Shown: in pieces, positions 20,604-31,503 of the stretch
Layout: every line of letters starts with the position of its first letter
Position numbering within the stretch: the stretch's first letter is position 1
Assembly: GCA_032690845.1 (NCBI GenBank)
Contig: CM064429.1
Coordinates: 13,796,569-13,860,568, forward strand
Reading direction: 5' to 3'
Origin: Eleusine coracana subsp. coracana
Lineage: Eukaryota > Streptophyta > Magnoliopsida > Poales > Poaceae
Length of the DNA stretch: 64,000 nt
Notes under the pieces: generated by a model
What the model saw: only the letters and a program-made list of their open reading frames with translations
The model's database searches: none
What the model was told of the DNA's origin: nothing
Program-made: the position numbers and the translations under genes

Positions 20604-23298
20604 ACGGGGGAGAACCTTTTGATGCCTACCCCAACCACCCACTCGGGGTGGCACAAGAGGTGGTTCTACTTGTGCAATGACGAGATCCACCCCCTCCCCG
20701 AGTTCACCGGCCACGACATCACTGAGGCTCGGGAGAGCTGGCACTGGGAGAAGGGGAAGAGCGGAAAGAAGTGGATCAAGAGTGCGCTCAGCGCCATCAC
20801 TCATCTCAAGGAGTCCATACTCGACGGCGCTGGAGTCATCGGGTGGTATCACAAGCGGCGGTTCGCGCCACTGTGTCATCACCAGCTCTCCATGTTCCTC
20901 GTCGACGCTGACAACCGCGGGGTGCCGGGCAACATGATGGCGGAAGAATTGTTGTCTGACGACGAGGTGGTGAAGTGAGTGAGGGCGGCCCTAGGGTCCA
21001 GCGCACAAGCCTGGCCTGCACTGAATGGGCCGGTGATGCATCTCGACCTTCGAGCGGTCGATGTGGTAAGAATTCTTTTTCCTCTCCTGGTGTACTATCC
21101 TCTGCCCCCCACTTTCGTTATTGTGACCGTGTTTGGCCTTTGGCCTCTTCCCCCCCCCCCCCCCCCCTTATTTTTTGTAGTCCCAGTCGGTGTGTCTCGC
21201 CCAGACCCCTTCCCTTCGGCTACCTGAGGGGGGCCGAGATGACCGCCAACCGTTTCAGAGACGTGGAACAATGAGGTGCCAAGCTGGAGATGCGGAAGAG
21301 GAAGGACATCGACATCCGGGCCAAGCGTGAGAAGGAAAAGACATCCGGGCCAGGCGCTGCGGGAGGAGAAGGACTAGAGGGGTGAGAACCCGAACACTCC
21401 GTCGACTGAGTCGACAGAGGAGGAGGATGAGGAGGAGGAGGAGGACTCCTTCGATGACGAGGAGGCCCTGAGCGGGTTCGAGGATGTCGTTAGTGATAAT
21501 GGTGGTGGTGATGATGATGACGATGATGCCGGTGATGACGGTGACGGCAACGGTGATGATGACGACAACGATGATGAGACGACAATGATGACGTCAGCAG
21601 CGACGATACTGACGATGGCGACGACATCGGCGGCGATGCCGGGCTGGCAGCCAGCCTTGGCTACGCGCCCTTGGCGCACCCAACTTTGGGGATGGGGCCA
21701 TCCCTGATCTTGCCAACCCTGGATGGGTCGGGATCGGCGGAGGAGCCCCATTCACCAGCGTCGAGCAGGACTGTCTCCGGCGCTCGGACCCCAGCGATGG
21801 GCTCCCCCATCGAGGGTGTGGTCTAGCCGGCGAAGTAGGAGGTTGAGCCGGTGCGTGTCGAGATGCCGCCCGTTGTTATCATAGCTAAGGTCGCGTCTCC
21901 CACGACGGCCACGGAGAAGCGTCTATGAGACGACCCGGCGAGTGGTGACGCGCCGGTTGAGAAGCGACTGGCCTTGGGCCAAGATACTTGCCGGCCTAAG
22001 TTGTCTCTCATGAAGCAGCTCAAGGTGGGCGCCACGCAGGAGGCACGGGCGCGAGACGCCGCAGCGGCCGCTGTAGAGGGAGTGCGGGCGCGTGACGCCG
22101 TGGCGGCCGCTGTAGAGGAGCCGCGGGCGCGTGACGTCGTAGCGTCCGCTACAGTCGAGGCAGCCTCCAGGGTGGTCATGCCCGCAGTGGAGGTCGAGGA
22201 CGTCAGAAGTGGCACTCCGAAGAGGGTCGCGTCGATTGTGATCCCTGCTATCGTTGGCGCGGAAGCCGTCGTGAATACCGGTGATCGTAGAGTCCCGCCT
22301 CTGTCGGTGGAAGAGCACGCGCTGGTGGAGGGTAGGCTCAAGTCGGTGGAGGACTCGTGCAGCCCCGCTGAGCTTTAAGTCCTCACTACGTGCCGGGCGT
22401 TGAAACTCGAGTGCGAGGCCTCGGCCACGGCATCCCTTTAGGCCTTGGCTGGGGCCCGTCAGGAGCTGGAGGAGGAGCGTCAGTTCATGGAGGATTTCAG
22501 CACGAGGCTAGTTGAACTAGAGGCCACTTTGGAGCAGGTCGAATGCCATCTCATCAAAGCGAAGCGCGACCTCGCCCTCGCTCGGGAGGAACGGGACGGG
22601 GCCGTGGCACAGGCTGCGTCCAGCGTCGCGGAGGTTGACAGGCTAGGGCTCGCATTGCAGCAGGAGAAGCTGCATCGCGAGGTGGCGGACAAGGCGGCTC
22701 AGGACTCCGCCATGGTCGCTGCTAGCTACCTGTCGCAACTTTAGGCCTCTCACAAGAGGGAAGAAGGTAGACTTTTCACAATCCCTTGTCTTATGTGCTA
22801 TCTCCTTTCGGTTTGTTGACTTTTGGTGGGTGTTGCACAGACCACGGGTCGAAGCTGGTGGCAGTCGAGGACTCCCTTCGCCAGGAGGTCGAGGAGAAGG
22901 GTGTGTTCCGTGCTCTGATGGGTCGAGCGGCGAGGGCACTTCAGGTGGATCTCTCTCTCGACACCGCTCCCGCCGAACAAGTCGGGAGGCTGATGGAGGC
23001 AGGATATGAGTGGATCAAGCGGGGCGTGCATCTCGGTGTATGTATCTCCTTCAGCATGTTCGCCACCCACTTCGACCTGGTCGAAGCGGAGTTCAAGGCC
23101 CTGAGCATGAGCCACGTTGAAGGGCGCACCCCCATGCAGATGGAGGCAATCCGCGTCCGCACCGCCCCCCACGCCAACGTCTTGGCTCACGCGCACGAGG
23201 AGGAGGCGCTCCCTAAAGCTGAAGAGGAAAATTATTTAGTGTTTGCATTAGTTATGTTAGTTGTTTTGGTGCGTCATCATGCCCATGTAATAGCTTAA

Positions 23299-23739
23299 GT
23301 TTGAACTAGCATCTGTTTAATTTCGATGGCCCGTGGTGGCCTTAAACAGTCTTTAATTTCAATTGATTAAACTATTTCGTGTGCTCAGCCTGTTGTCTTC
23401 CCTATTTTTGCTTGCAAAGTTTGAGCCTCGGGTGCTTCGGAAGTTTAGTCTTGTCGGTGATCGCCGTTGTCGTGGCCGTTGGGGCAAGCACGACATTGCG
23501 TCGTTCGACCAGCTCGACTATGAACCCCTTCACCCATGGCCTCCTTTGTTTGTTAGTATGGAAAGGCTCGAGGCTGAGAAAAAAGAAAAAACCGGGAAAA
23601 GCGAAGAAAGCTTTAAGGCAAAACAGAGGTGTACCGTGTGGGCCTGTTGTGCCCTTCCAGCCCCCGAGCGACGCTCAACCCCTTGAGAGGGGTCGGCTGT
23701 CGCTTAGGAGCGAGCAAGGCATGCGAGGATCGCAGGAAA
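23299..23739. other. Element T: spacer between aORF and integrase ends
   Basis: Non-coding sequence between the 3' ends of the plus-strand aORF and the minus-strand integrase. It has an A-rich stretch (23,578-23,618) and no ORF I can assign. Confidence 0.4.
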
Positions 23740-24344
23740 CAAAAAACTAGGGATAGAATTTACGTAGCTATGAGATATTCCACGCATTCTTGAGCTCGTC
23801 GCCCTCCACCATCTTCAACTTGTATGTGCTGGGTCGGAGTACTCGAGAGTCGATGTATGGTCCTTCCCAAGTCGGCGAGATCTTGTGTTGACCCCTGTTG
23901 TCTTGAACCCTGCACAGAACAAGGTCGTCCACGAGGAGGGCTCTGTCTCTCATGTTTCGGTCGTGATAGCGGCGGAGCGCCTATTGATACTTGGCCGAAT
24001 GGAGGAGCGCGACATCTCGTGCCTCATCTATTTGGTCCAGCGCATCTTGGAGCATGGCTTCGTTGCCTTGCTCATCATACGCGCGCACTCGCGGCGCGCC
24101 ATAGTCTAGGTCGGTGCAAGCCTCTGACTCGTAGACCATGAAGAAAGGTGTGAAGCCCGTTGCGCGACTCTGGGTCGCGTATGTAGGCTCCACAGCATGG
24201 CATGGAGTTTAGACACCCATCATCCACTGAACTGCTTCAGACGGTTGAAAATGAAGGTCAGGTCGAAGATTCGGGGCTTCAACACTTGGAGTATCATGCC
24301 ATTTGCTCGCTCGACCTGACCGTTCATCTTAGGGTGAGCGACGG
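23740..24344 (-). pseudogene. Element T: integrase C-terminal half (broken)
   Basis: Minus-strand frames read from AHPKMNGQVERANGMILQ (next to B) through SRATGFTPFFMVYESEA, LLHSAKYQ and WEGPYIDSRVLRPSTYKLK to NAWNISQL near 23,770. This is the end of the integrase catalytic core (the glutamate-bearing helix region) and the C-terminal domain of Tat-lineage Ty3/Gypsy integrases. Stops and frame changes occur near 24,200. The zinc-finger half is at 31,504-31,939; the middle of the catalytic core, roughly 85-90 codons, is absent from both sides. Confidence 0.75.
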
Positions 24345-24677
24345 TGTTGACGGCTGTTAAGTACCATTTTTAACCGTCAACTATACTCAAATAAAGGAGA
24401 ATTTGGCATTTCATACACGCATGCTTTAGCACAATAATATAGTTCCACTTGTACTTGGAGAACTTTGTGCATGCAGGAGGAAATGTGAAGGAAACACCTC
24501 AAAAGGCAAGAAAACACACTTTCGACCAATCAGAGAGTGCCACATGGACGTCACACGGATTGAAGGGCCCATTTTCAGCACTTAACCGACGTAACTCCCT
24601 GTAATACCGCGCAAACCGATGTCAGGGCCCACAGGACAGCCACCTGGAGAAAGCACAGGCCAGGAGGGGCCACCCCC

Positions 24678-24830
24678 AGGTCGGCCGACCTGGTCAGGTC
24701 GGCCGACCCGGCCGGGCGCCCTCTCCGCCTGGGCTTCCACGTGTTGGCTCCTCCGCGACTCCTGATGACGGTTTGAGATGCCTTCCGTGGCGGTTACGCT
24801 CCCTTGCCGACCTATTGAGGCTATAAATAG
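24678..24830 (+). promoter_or_regulatory. Element B: LTR promoter, palindrome pair and TATA box
   Basis: Palindromes AGGTCGGCCGACCT (24,678-24,691) and AGGTCGGCCGACCC (24,696-24,709), then TATAAATAG at 24,822-24,830, about 119 bp after the second palindrome centre. The downstream LTR repeats it at 30,022-30,053 with the TATA near 30,166. Confidence 0.7.
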
Positions 24831-26039
24831 TAGGGTGTGCCTTCACACTCAACACACACCACAAGAAGCATTTCTCTCTTGCTAGTAGTAGTTCTTGGAG
24901 TTTTAGTGGAGTTAGGCTGAGTCTAGAGCTCTCTAGTCCCAAGTCTTCACTTGGAATTGGTATGGCTCTTGTATCTTTTCCCTTTTGTAAGACTTTGCTC
25001 TTATCAATATATATATCTTTTCTATATAGTTGTGCTTGGGTCATGAGTTTCTTGTTTGATATTGTGATCCATATATGTGATAGTATAGTCTACTTGTGTG
25101 ATAGTAGTTTATATTTATTATACTACTATTGTCATGCTAGTTATATACCGTCACTATAGTCTAGTTTATATGTTATAGTCTCTATGCTTAGTTTTAGCTG
25201 ATAAAGTATAGCATGGGTTTGGTGATCGTATTCGTACGGTAGCTCTGCCTCGTTAATAGTAATCGCGGAGGGGCAGAGTGCTCTTTGGTCATGCAAGTAT
25301 GGTACTTGGGTGACTGATTTGCATCAATTATTCGTTAGTCTACTGGTTCGTTGAGGTAGGCGGCAGGTGGTGACAGCCCTGTCCGTCCTTTGAAATCCTC
25401 CCCGCTAGGCTAGTGCGTAGGCTCTTGGCGGAAGTCGCCTGTGGATGCAGGGGTAAGTCCGTGCCTGAAGTGCTATACTATTGACTGCTGAACCTGAGTG
25501 TGGGTCTGTATGTATTCTACTTAGGCTATGCAACTGTATAGGAATGTATAGTAGGAGTAGCTTAGCCTAGTCTTTCCTCCACTAGACTTTATTTATTTAG
25601 TAGGAATCTTCTATGTGTGTCACACTACCCGGTTATTATCATGTACCCGCCTGTCTTGGTTAGATATCCTTGCTAATTGTTAACATGATCTTATATGTTA
25701 GTAACGCTTCTTGATCATAACCTTCCTTTGGGATAAACAAATACGATACCCTGAATACTTCCGGGTGAAATGCTACAGCGGTATTCTCCGTGCGCTTGCA
25801 GATTTTACCTACTTGACTCTGGGACATATTAGTGAACCGTTTCTGGCCCCGTGCCGGGAATGATTTATTAATATGGCTTAGCAAGAGTCAACAAGCATTT
25901 CTGGCGCCGTTGCCGGGGAAGGCGTATGATCTAAGAAAAATTACTAATGTATATAGTAGTGTTGCAATTATTAAGGCTATCTCCTAGGCAGGCTAACCTT
26001 GCTTTGTTTTCTGCATTTTGTATGAAAACAGGGTAGTGT

Positions 26040-27374
26040 ATGACTGGTTTCGACTTGCCGACAAACTTCACTGAAGATCCTGAGTCACTCCTGAGAAGGA
26101 CACGAGCTAGGCTCACCCCTCCTCGTAAGGAGACTCGGCCAATCGAACCTGTCATTCCCGCACCATCAAGCTCTGAGCAAATGGCCGACAAGACCCTCCG
26201 CGAGTTCTCCGCTCCCTCCGCTGCCAACATCCCTACGGGACCAGCTGGCAATGTGAGAGATGCGAACTTCGAGATCAAGACCGGTCTCATCACCATGCTG
26301 CAGGCTAGCCCATTCTGTGGGAAAGCCAATGAGGACGCTAGTGCTCATCTCCAGCAATTCCTGGAGATTTGCAACACGTTCAAAATGAAGGACGTCACCC
26401 CCGACGCTGTTCGCCTTCGACTGTTCCCGTTCTCTCTCCTTGGGAGAGCGAGACAGTGGTTCTACGCAAACCCTGAAGCTGTGAACACTTGGGAGAAGTG
26501 TTCAGCTGCGTTCCTTGCAAAGTTCTTCCCGCTAGGCAAGACCAATGCCCTCCGCGGAAGGATCTCAAGCTTCCAGCAGGAGTCGAAGGAGTCGATTCCT
26601 GAGGCATGGGAGAGGCTCCAGGAGTACATCCTGGCATGTCCCCACCACGGGATGGATGATTGGCTGATCATCCAGAACTTCTACAACGGGCTTACTCCGT
26701 CGGCCCGCGACCACCTCGACGCTGCTGCTGGTGGAGCCTTCTTCTCGCTCACTGTGAGCAAGGCAAAAGATTTGATCGAGAAGATGGTGTCCAACCAAGG
26801 TTGGAATGAAGAGCGCCTCCAACCTCGCCAGCGAGGCATGCACTCCGTCAAGGAGGTTGACATGCTCGCCGCCAAGATTGACCTTCTCATGAAGAAGATG
26901 GACGACCAAGCCAATGGAGAAGTGAAAGCCCTAGACGCTCGTATGACTTGCGAGGTCTGTGGCAACACGGGACACTCGGGCAATGACTGCCCTGAGACCC
27001 GTGAGGACCCAATGTTCATGGGCAACAACAACAACAACGGCTACCGTCCACAAGGAGGTCAATGTTGGGGTCCACCACGTCCCAACTACCAAGGAGGTAA
27101 CTCTGGCAACTTCTCTGGTTTTAATTCCGGTTATAATCAGCCCTCCTTGAAGGATCTTGTGCTTGGTCAAGCTAAGGTTAATGATAACATCAATAAAAAG
27201 CTTGCCACCACTGATAGGACTCTTGAGAGCATCCACACTAAGATAGAGGGTGTTTCCTCTGCTCTCAAGAATCAGCTGAGCTTTAATAAAATGATAGAAA
27301 CCCAATTAGCTCAGTTAGCTGCTGCTGTTCCTACAGCTGAACGCCGGAGAAAAGTCCCGCTCGTCGGACTTTAA
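26040..27374 (+). CDS. Element B: truncated gag
   Basis: 444 codons. Residues 1-434 match C gag closely, including the gag core and the zinc knuckle CEVCGNTGHSGNDC, and stop at AAAVPTAE. A deletion then joins the spacer before ORF2, adding RRRKVPLVGL and a stop. The breakpoints share GCTGA in the C sequence, so microhomology-mediated joining is likely. The protease and the basic C-terminus are gone. The product could still assemble as gag but could not process itself. Confidence 0.8.
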   Translation: MTGFDLPTNFTEDPESLLRRTRARLTPPRKETRPIEPVIPAPSSSEQMADKTLREFSAPSAANIPTGPAGNVRDANFEIKTGLITMLQASPFCGKANEDASAHLQQFLEICNTFKMKDVTPDAVRLRLFPFSLLGRARQWFYANPEAVNTWEKCSAAFLAKFFPLGKTNALRGRISSFQQESKESIPEAWERLQEYILACPHHGMDDWLIIQNFYNGLTPSARDHLDAAAGGAFFSLTVSKAKDLIEKMVSNQGWNEERLQPRQRGMHSVKEVDMLAAKIDLLMKKMDDQANGEVKALDARMTCEVCGNTGHSGNDCPETREDPMFMGNNNNNGYRPQGGQCWGPPRPNYQGGNSGNFSGFNSGYNQPSLKDLVLGQAKVNDNINKKLATTDRTLESIHTKIEGVSSALKNQLSFNKMIETQLAQLAAAVPTAERRRKVPLVGL

Positions 27375-27683
27375 AAGGTGAGTCCTCGCCGGGAGGTTAA
27401 ACCGGTAGTTATCCATATTTGCTCTTTTAATTGCATATTTGCTTTCCACCACATTTTGATTTTTCCCGACCACTGCATTTCTGCATTTTTGAATTTTTCC
27501 AGCCACCTTGGAATTTTTCAAAACTCATTTGCATTTTTGAAAATTTAGAAAATAGGTTTTTGGGCTTTCCATTTTGAAAAGATTTTTTGTCGAGCTTTTT
27601 GAGCAAAAAGGCAGCAGGGGACAAATCCCCTAGCCATTGGGGAACACATAGGAAAAAGGGGGCTGCCAGGAGGCCCACCTGCC

Positions 27684-27813
27684 AGGTCGGCCGACCTGGT
27701 GGGGTCGGCCGACCCCCTGGCCCCACATTTTCCTGTGCTCCTTTCTCCCAACGGCTATATGGCCGTTGCTGTGTACCTTTCTAACGGCCATCTTGCTTCC
27801 TTGGCTATAAAAA
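27684..27813 (+). promoter_or_regulatory. Element B: internal promoter-like module
   Basis: Palindromes AGGTCGGCCGACCT (27,684-27,697) and GGGGTCGGCCGACCCC (27,701-27,716), followed 97 bp later by TATAAAAA (27,806-27,813). A pyrimidine-rich leader runs from about 27,835 to the acceptor-like TGTGCAG (28,081-28,087) just before the ORF2 start codon at 28,090. Confidence 0.55.
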
Positions 27814-28089
27814 CCGCCCAGGAGGAGGAGCTTCACCATTCCAAGCTCATCTTTCACTCCCCTCCTTTGCTCACTTGTTGCTCTCCCAAAATTTCGTGTT
27901 CTTCAACTTTACTACAGCCCCAAAAACCCAAAAAAAATATTTCCCCTCTGTTTTAGTGCATTTGCAAGTTGTTGTGAGAAGAAAACCAATTTCGGAGAAG
28001 CTCGGGTTTGTCGTTTTCACTAACGCTCACCCGAACACTTGTTCGATCTTGTTTTTGTTCTTGTCTTGTGTTTGTTCTTGTGTGCAGCC

Positions 28090-28281
28090 ATGTTCAACCG
28101 AATGAAGCAAGTCGCCGGAATCAAGCGGAGAAAAAGCACTCGTGCAAGCACGAGTCAAGCATCCTCCGTCAATTTCAGCGACAACCAATTCCGCCAGCTG
28201 AACGCGATGATGGCTCAGAATCAGAGCAATTGGGATGCCTTCTTCCGCTCCCAAGGCTACGACCCGAACCAGCAGATATGA
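28090..28281 (+). CDS. Element B: shortened ORF2, in frame
   Basis: 63 codons from the preferred ATG (80 if an upstream ATG at 28,039 is used). The first 27 residues (MFNRMKQVAGIKRRKSTRAS and on) match the N-terminus of C ORF2; after SSV it jumps in frame to the C-terminal NFSDNQFRQLNAMM and ends in DPNQQI. About 430 residues of the central domain are deleted. C ends earlier (MMVQN plus stop), so the final 22 residues show the ancestral end. A small basic protein could be made. Confidence 0.6.
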   Translation: MFNRMKQVAGIKRRKSTRASTSQASSVNFSDNQFRQLNAMMAQNQSNWDAFFRSQGYDPNQQI

Positions 28282-29688
28282 GCAAGAACAAGCTTGGGGG
28301 AGGACTCCCCTTCTCACGGTAACTTGTATCTTTCCCCTTCCCTTTATTGCTTGCATTTGCTAAATCTGAAATTCCATAAAAATTTGCAAAACATAAAAAG
28401 AACAAAAATATTTCCCTTTTTCATGCGCGGTATGAATGTGTATAATTTTCCTATGTTGAGATGATGAATAGTTGCTCTGTCCTTTATTCCTCTCTAATGC
28501 TAGTTTACAACTTAGTACTCTCTCAAGAGTTAGGTTTGTTGGTAAATCTTGCCTTGAACTTGAATCTTGTGGGTAGCATATGCATTCTCTAGTTCTAAGT
28601 TGTTGAGAGGTATGATATGATAGATAGGGCTGCTATGATCTTGCTCAACGTAAAGCTTGAATTCCGGAGTTTTATTTTTCAAAATGACAAATTGATAAGT
28701 TCCTCAATGATGAAATTCCCACCACAGCCATATGTAGTGTTTACATTTGTAAACCTTTACACATATGCTGCTTGTTTCACATTGAGCTTAGTCAAAATTG
28801 TTGTGACCCTAGTAGAACTCTTTTCATGCTTTCTTGATCAAGATCATATACACACATCCACCGCCATGAGCTATCCTTCTAAATCAAGAAGATAGCATCC
28901 ACCATATCCACCATATCCACCGTGAGCTATTCTTCTACACCGGAAGAAAGCCACTATCCATCCATCCATCCAAAGAAACACTCCATATATCCATTGCAAA
29001 ATTCCTCTCTCAAAGTATTCATTGCAAACTAGGACTATGGCTATGCAAAAAGAAAAGAAAAAAAATGCTCAAAAAAGAGAGCAAGCAAAAGATAGCCATA
29101 GCCTAGAAACTCCAAAAGAGAGAAGGAAAATTCAAAAAGGAGTTATTTCTTCCCATCCACCATTCCTCCGTTCTCCCACACACTTGCACATCTTGATCAA
29201 GATTGTTTGAATTGATGTTTTTCTTGGATCCGGTCTTTTGACATAGCAATATTATGTGAACATGAGTGCCTCATATATCCCTACCTTGAGCTCCACATAA
29301 AGCCTTATTTAGAAGTAGGTGATTATAGGCAACACTTTGCCTTGGTGAGGAATCATACACATATTGAGTGATCCGAGAGAATCATTTGAGGAACTTGGTT
29401 TTTATTTTCAAAATCTTTTGAAAACCTCCGGAATAACATAGCGGAATCTAGAGCAAGTGATTGGTGCCCTGCAATTGTTCTATCTCTCAACCGCCTAAGA
29501 CAATGAGGTGTAAAAGCCCCATGGATCGAGGTAAATGGGTAAGTTATGTGCCAACATATTTAATTCTAGGAAGAGTACTTTGTTGTGCGCATAGTATTAT
29601 TGAGGAGTAGGACATTGTAGCAACTCCTGATCAACAACTTAAGTTTATCTTTGCTTCGGGACGAGCAAAGGGTAAGCTTGGGGGAGTT
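28282..29688 (+). other. Element B: 3' untranslated region
   Basis: About 1.4 kb matching 13,516-15,000 of C in reverse. AT-rich with no conserved ORF. C has a long T run at 14,160-14,178 (minus-strand A run) that is much shorter in B, consistent with slippage. Ends at the polypurine tract. Confidence 0.7.
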
Positions 29689-31503
29689 TGTTGACGGCTG
29701 TTAAGTACCATTTTTAACCGTCAACTATACTCAAATAAAGGAGAATTTGGCATTTCATACACGCATGCTTTAGCACAATAATATAGTTCCACTTGTACTT
29801 GGAGAACTTTGTGCATGCAGGAGGAAATGTGAAGGAAACACCTCAAAAGGCAAGAAAACACACTTTCGACCAATCAGAGAGTGCCACATGGACGTCACAC
29901 GGATTGAAGGGCCCATTTTCAGCACTTAACCGACGTAACTCCCTGTAATACCGCGCAAACCGACGTCAGGGCCCACAGGACAGCCACCTGGAGAAAGCAC
30001 AGGCCAGGAGGGGCCACCCCCAGGTCGGCCGACCTGGTCAGGTCGGCCGACCCGGCCGGGCGCCCTCTCCGCCTGGGCTTCCACGTGTTGGCTCCTCCGC
30101 GACTCCTGATGACGGTTTGAGATGCCTTCCGTGGCGGTTACGCTCCCTTGCCGACCTATTGAGGCTATAAATAGGAGGGTGTGCCTTCACACTCAACACA
30201 CACCACAAGAAGCATTTCTCTCTTGCTAGTAGTAGTTCTTGGAGTTTTAGTGGAGTTAGGCTGAGTCTAGAGCTCTCTAGTCCCAAGTCTTCACTTGGAA
30301 TTGGTATGGCTCTTGTATCTTTTCCCTTTTGTAAGATTTTGCTCTTATCAATATATATATCTTTTCTATATAGTTGTGCTTGGGTCATGAGTTTCTTGTT
30401 TGATATTGTGATCCATATATGTGATAGTATAGTCTACTTGTGTGATAGTAGTTTATATTTATTATACTACTATTGTCATGCTAGTTATATACCATCACTA
30501 TAGTCTAGTTTATATGTTATAGTCTCTATGCTTAGTTTTAGCTGATAAAGTATAGCATGGGTTTGGTGATCGTATTCGTACGGTAGATCTGCCTCGTTAA
30601 TAGTAATCGCGGAGGGGCAGAGTGCTCTTTGGTCATGCAAGTATGGTACTTGGGTGACTGATTTGCATCAATTATTCGTTAGTCTACTGGTTCGTTGAGG
30701 TAGGCGGCAGGTGGTGACAGCCCTGTCCGTCCTTTGAAATCCTCCCCGCTAGGCTAGTGCGTAGGCTCTTGGCGGAAGTCGCCTGTGGATGCAGGGGTAA
30801 GTCCGTGCCTGAAGTGCTATACTATTGACTGCTGAACCTGAGTGTGGGTCTGTATGTATTCTACTTAGGCTATGCAACTGTATAGGAATGTATAGTAGGA
30901 GTAGCTTAGCCTAGTCTTTCCTCCACTAGACTTTATTTATTTAGTAGGAATCTTCTATGTGTGTCACACTACCCGGTTATTATCATGTACCCGCCTGTCT
31001 TGGTTAGATATCCTTGCTAATTGTTAACATGATCTTATATGTTAGTAACGCTTCTTGATCATAACCTTCCTTTGGGATAAACAAATACGATACCCTGAAT
31101 ACTTCCGGGTGAAATGCTACAGCGGTATTCTCCGTGCGCTTGCGGATTTTACCTACTTGACTCTGGGACATATTAGTGAACCGTTTCTGGCCCCGTGCCG
31201 GGAATGATTTATTAATATGGCTTAGCAAGAGTCAACAAGCATTTCTGGCGCCGTTGCCGGGGAAGGCGTATGATCTAAGAAAAATTACTAATGTATATAG
31301 TAGTGTTGCAATTATTAAGGCTATCTCCTAGGCAGGCTAACCTTGCTTTGTTTTCTGCATTTTGTATGAAAACAGGGTAGTGTATGACTGGTTTCGACTT
31401 GCCGACAAACTTCACTGAAGATCCTGAGTCACTCCTGAGAAGGACACGAGCTAGGCTCACCCCTCCTCGTAAGGAGACTCGGCCAATCGAACCTGTCATT
31501 CCC

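Larger units (their letters stand above)
11536..23298 (+). pseudogene. Element T: antisense ORF (aORF), plant transposon-28-like protein, interrupted
   Basis: The first part (11,536-11,966) encodes about 144 residues starting MSAFTRSTVTKKKLEG, with FVPFHERGLGRPAHDFLWML and LNPNGVQHISAFVALCEGFL; this resembles the 'putative gypsy type transposon' domain family. Element C interrupts it at 11,967. Removing C and one target duplication resumes the same frame at 20,604, with WYFYL-type motif (WFYLCNDE), until about 20,974. A donor GTGAGT at 20,975 (alternative GTAAG at 21,066) and an acceptor TTTTTTGTAG at 21,180 suggest an intron. Then come an acidic poly-D/E tract (21,415-21,600), a coiled-coil segment (22,445-22,744), a small intron (about 22,767-22,840) and a C-terminal part (to 23,298). 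In-frame stops (for example 22,742) make the present copy non-functional. Such antisense ORFs between pol and 3' LTR are known in Tat-lineage elements. Confidence 0.7.
24345..31503 (+). mobile_element. Element B: Athila-like deletion derivative with extra truncated interior
   Basis: 5' LTR 24,345-25,893 and second LTR 29,689-31,237 (1,549 bp each, about six differences noticed by eye). Primer binding site TGGCGCCGTTGCCGGGG (tRNA-Asp type) near 25,902-25,918; polypurine tract GCTTGGGGGAGTT at 29,676-29,688. The interior equals element C with two large deletions. Unusually, the second LTR is followed by another primer binding site and gag start (31,238-31,503) that stops abruptly in T sequence. 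The 5 bp on the left flank are GACGG; no matching right duplication exists. A post-insertion deletion or recombination between LTRs explains this best. Confidence 0.85.

Noticed and set aside
25902..25918. tRNA-Asp-like sequence, possible tRNA gene
   Set aside because: Only the 3'-end complement is present, directly after an LTR; it is a primer binding site.
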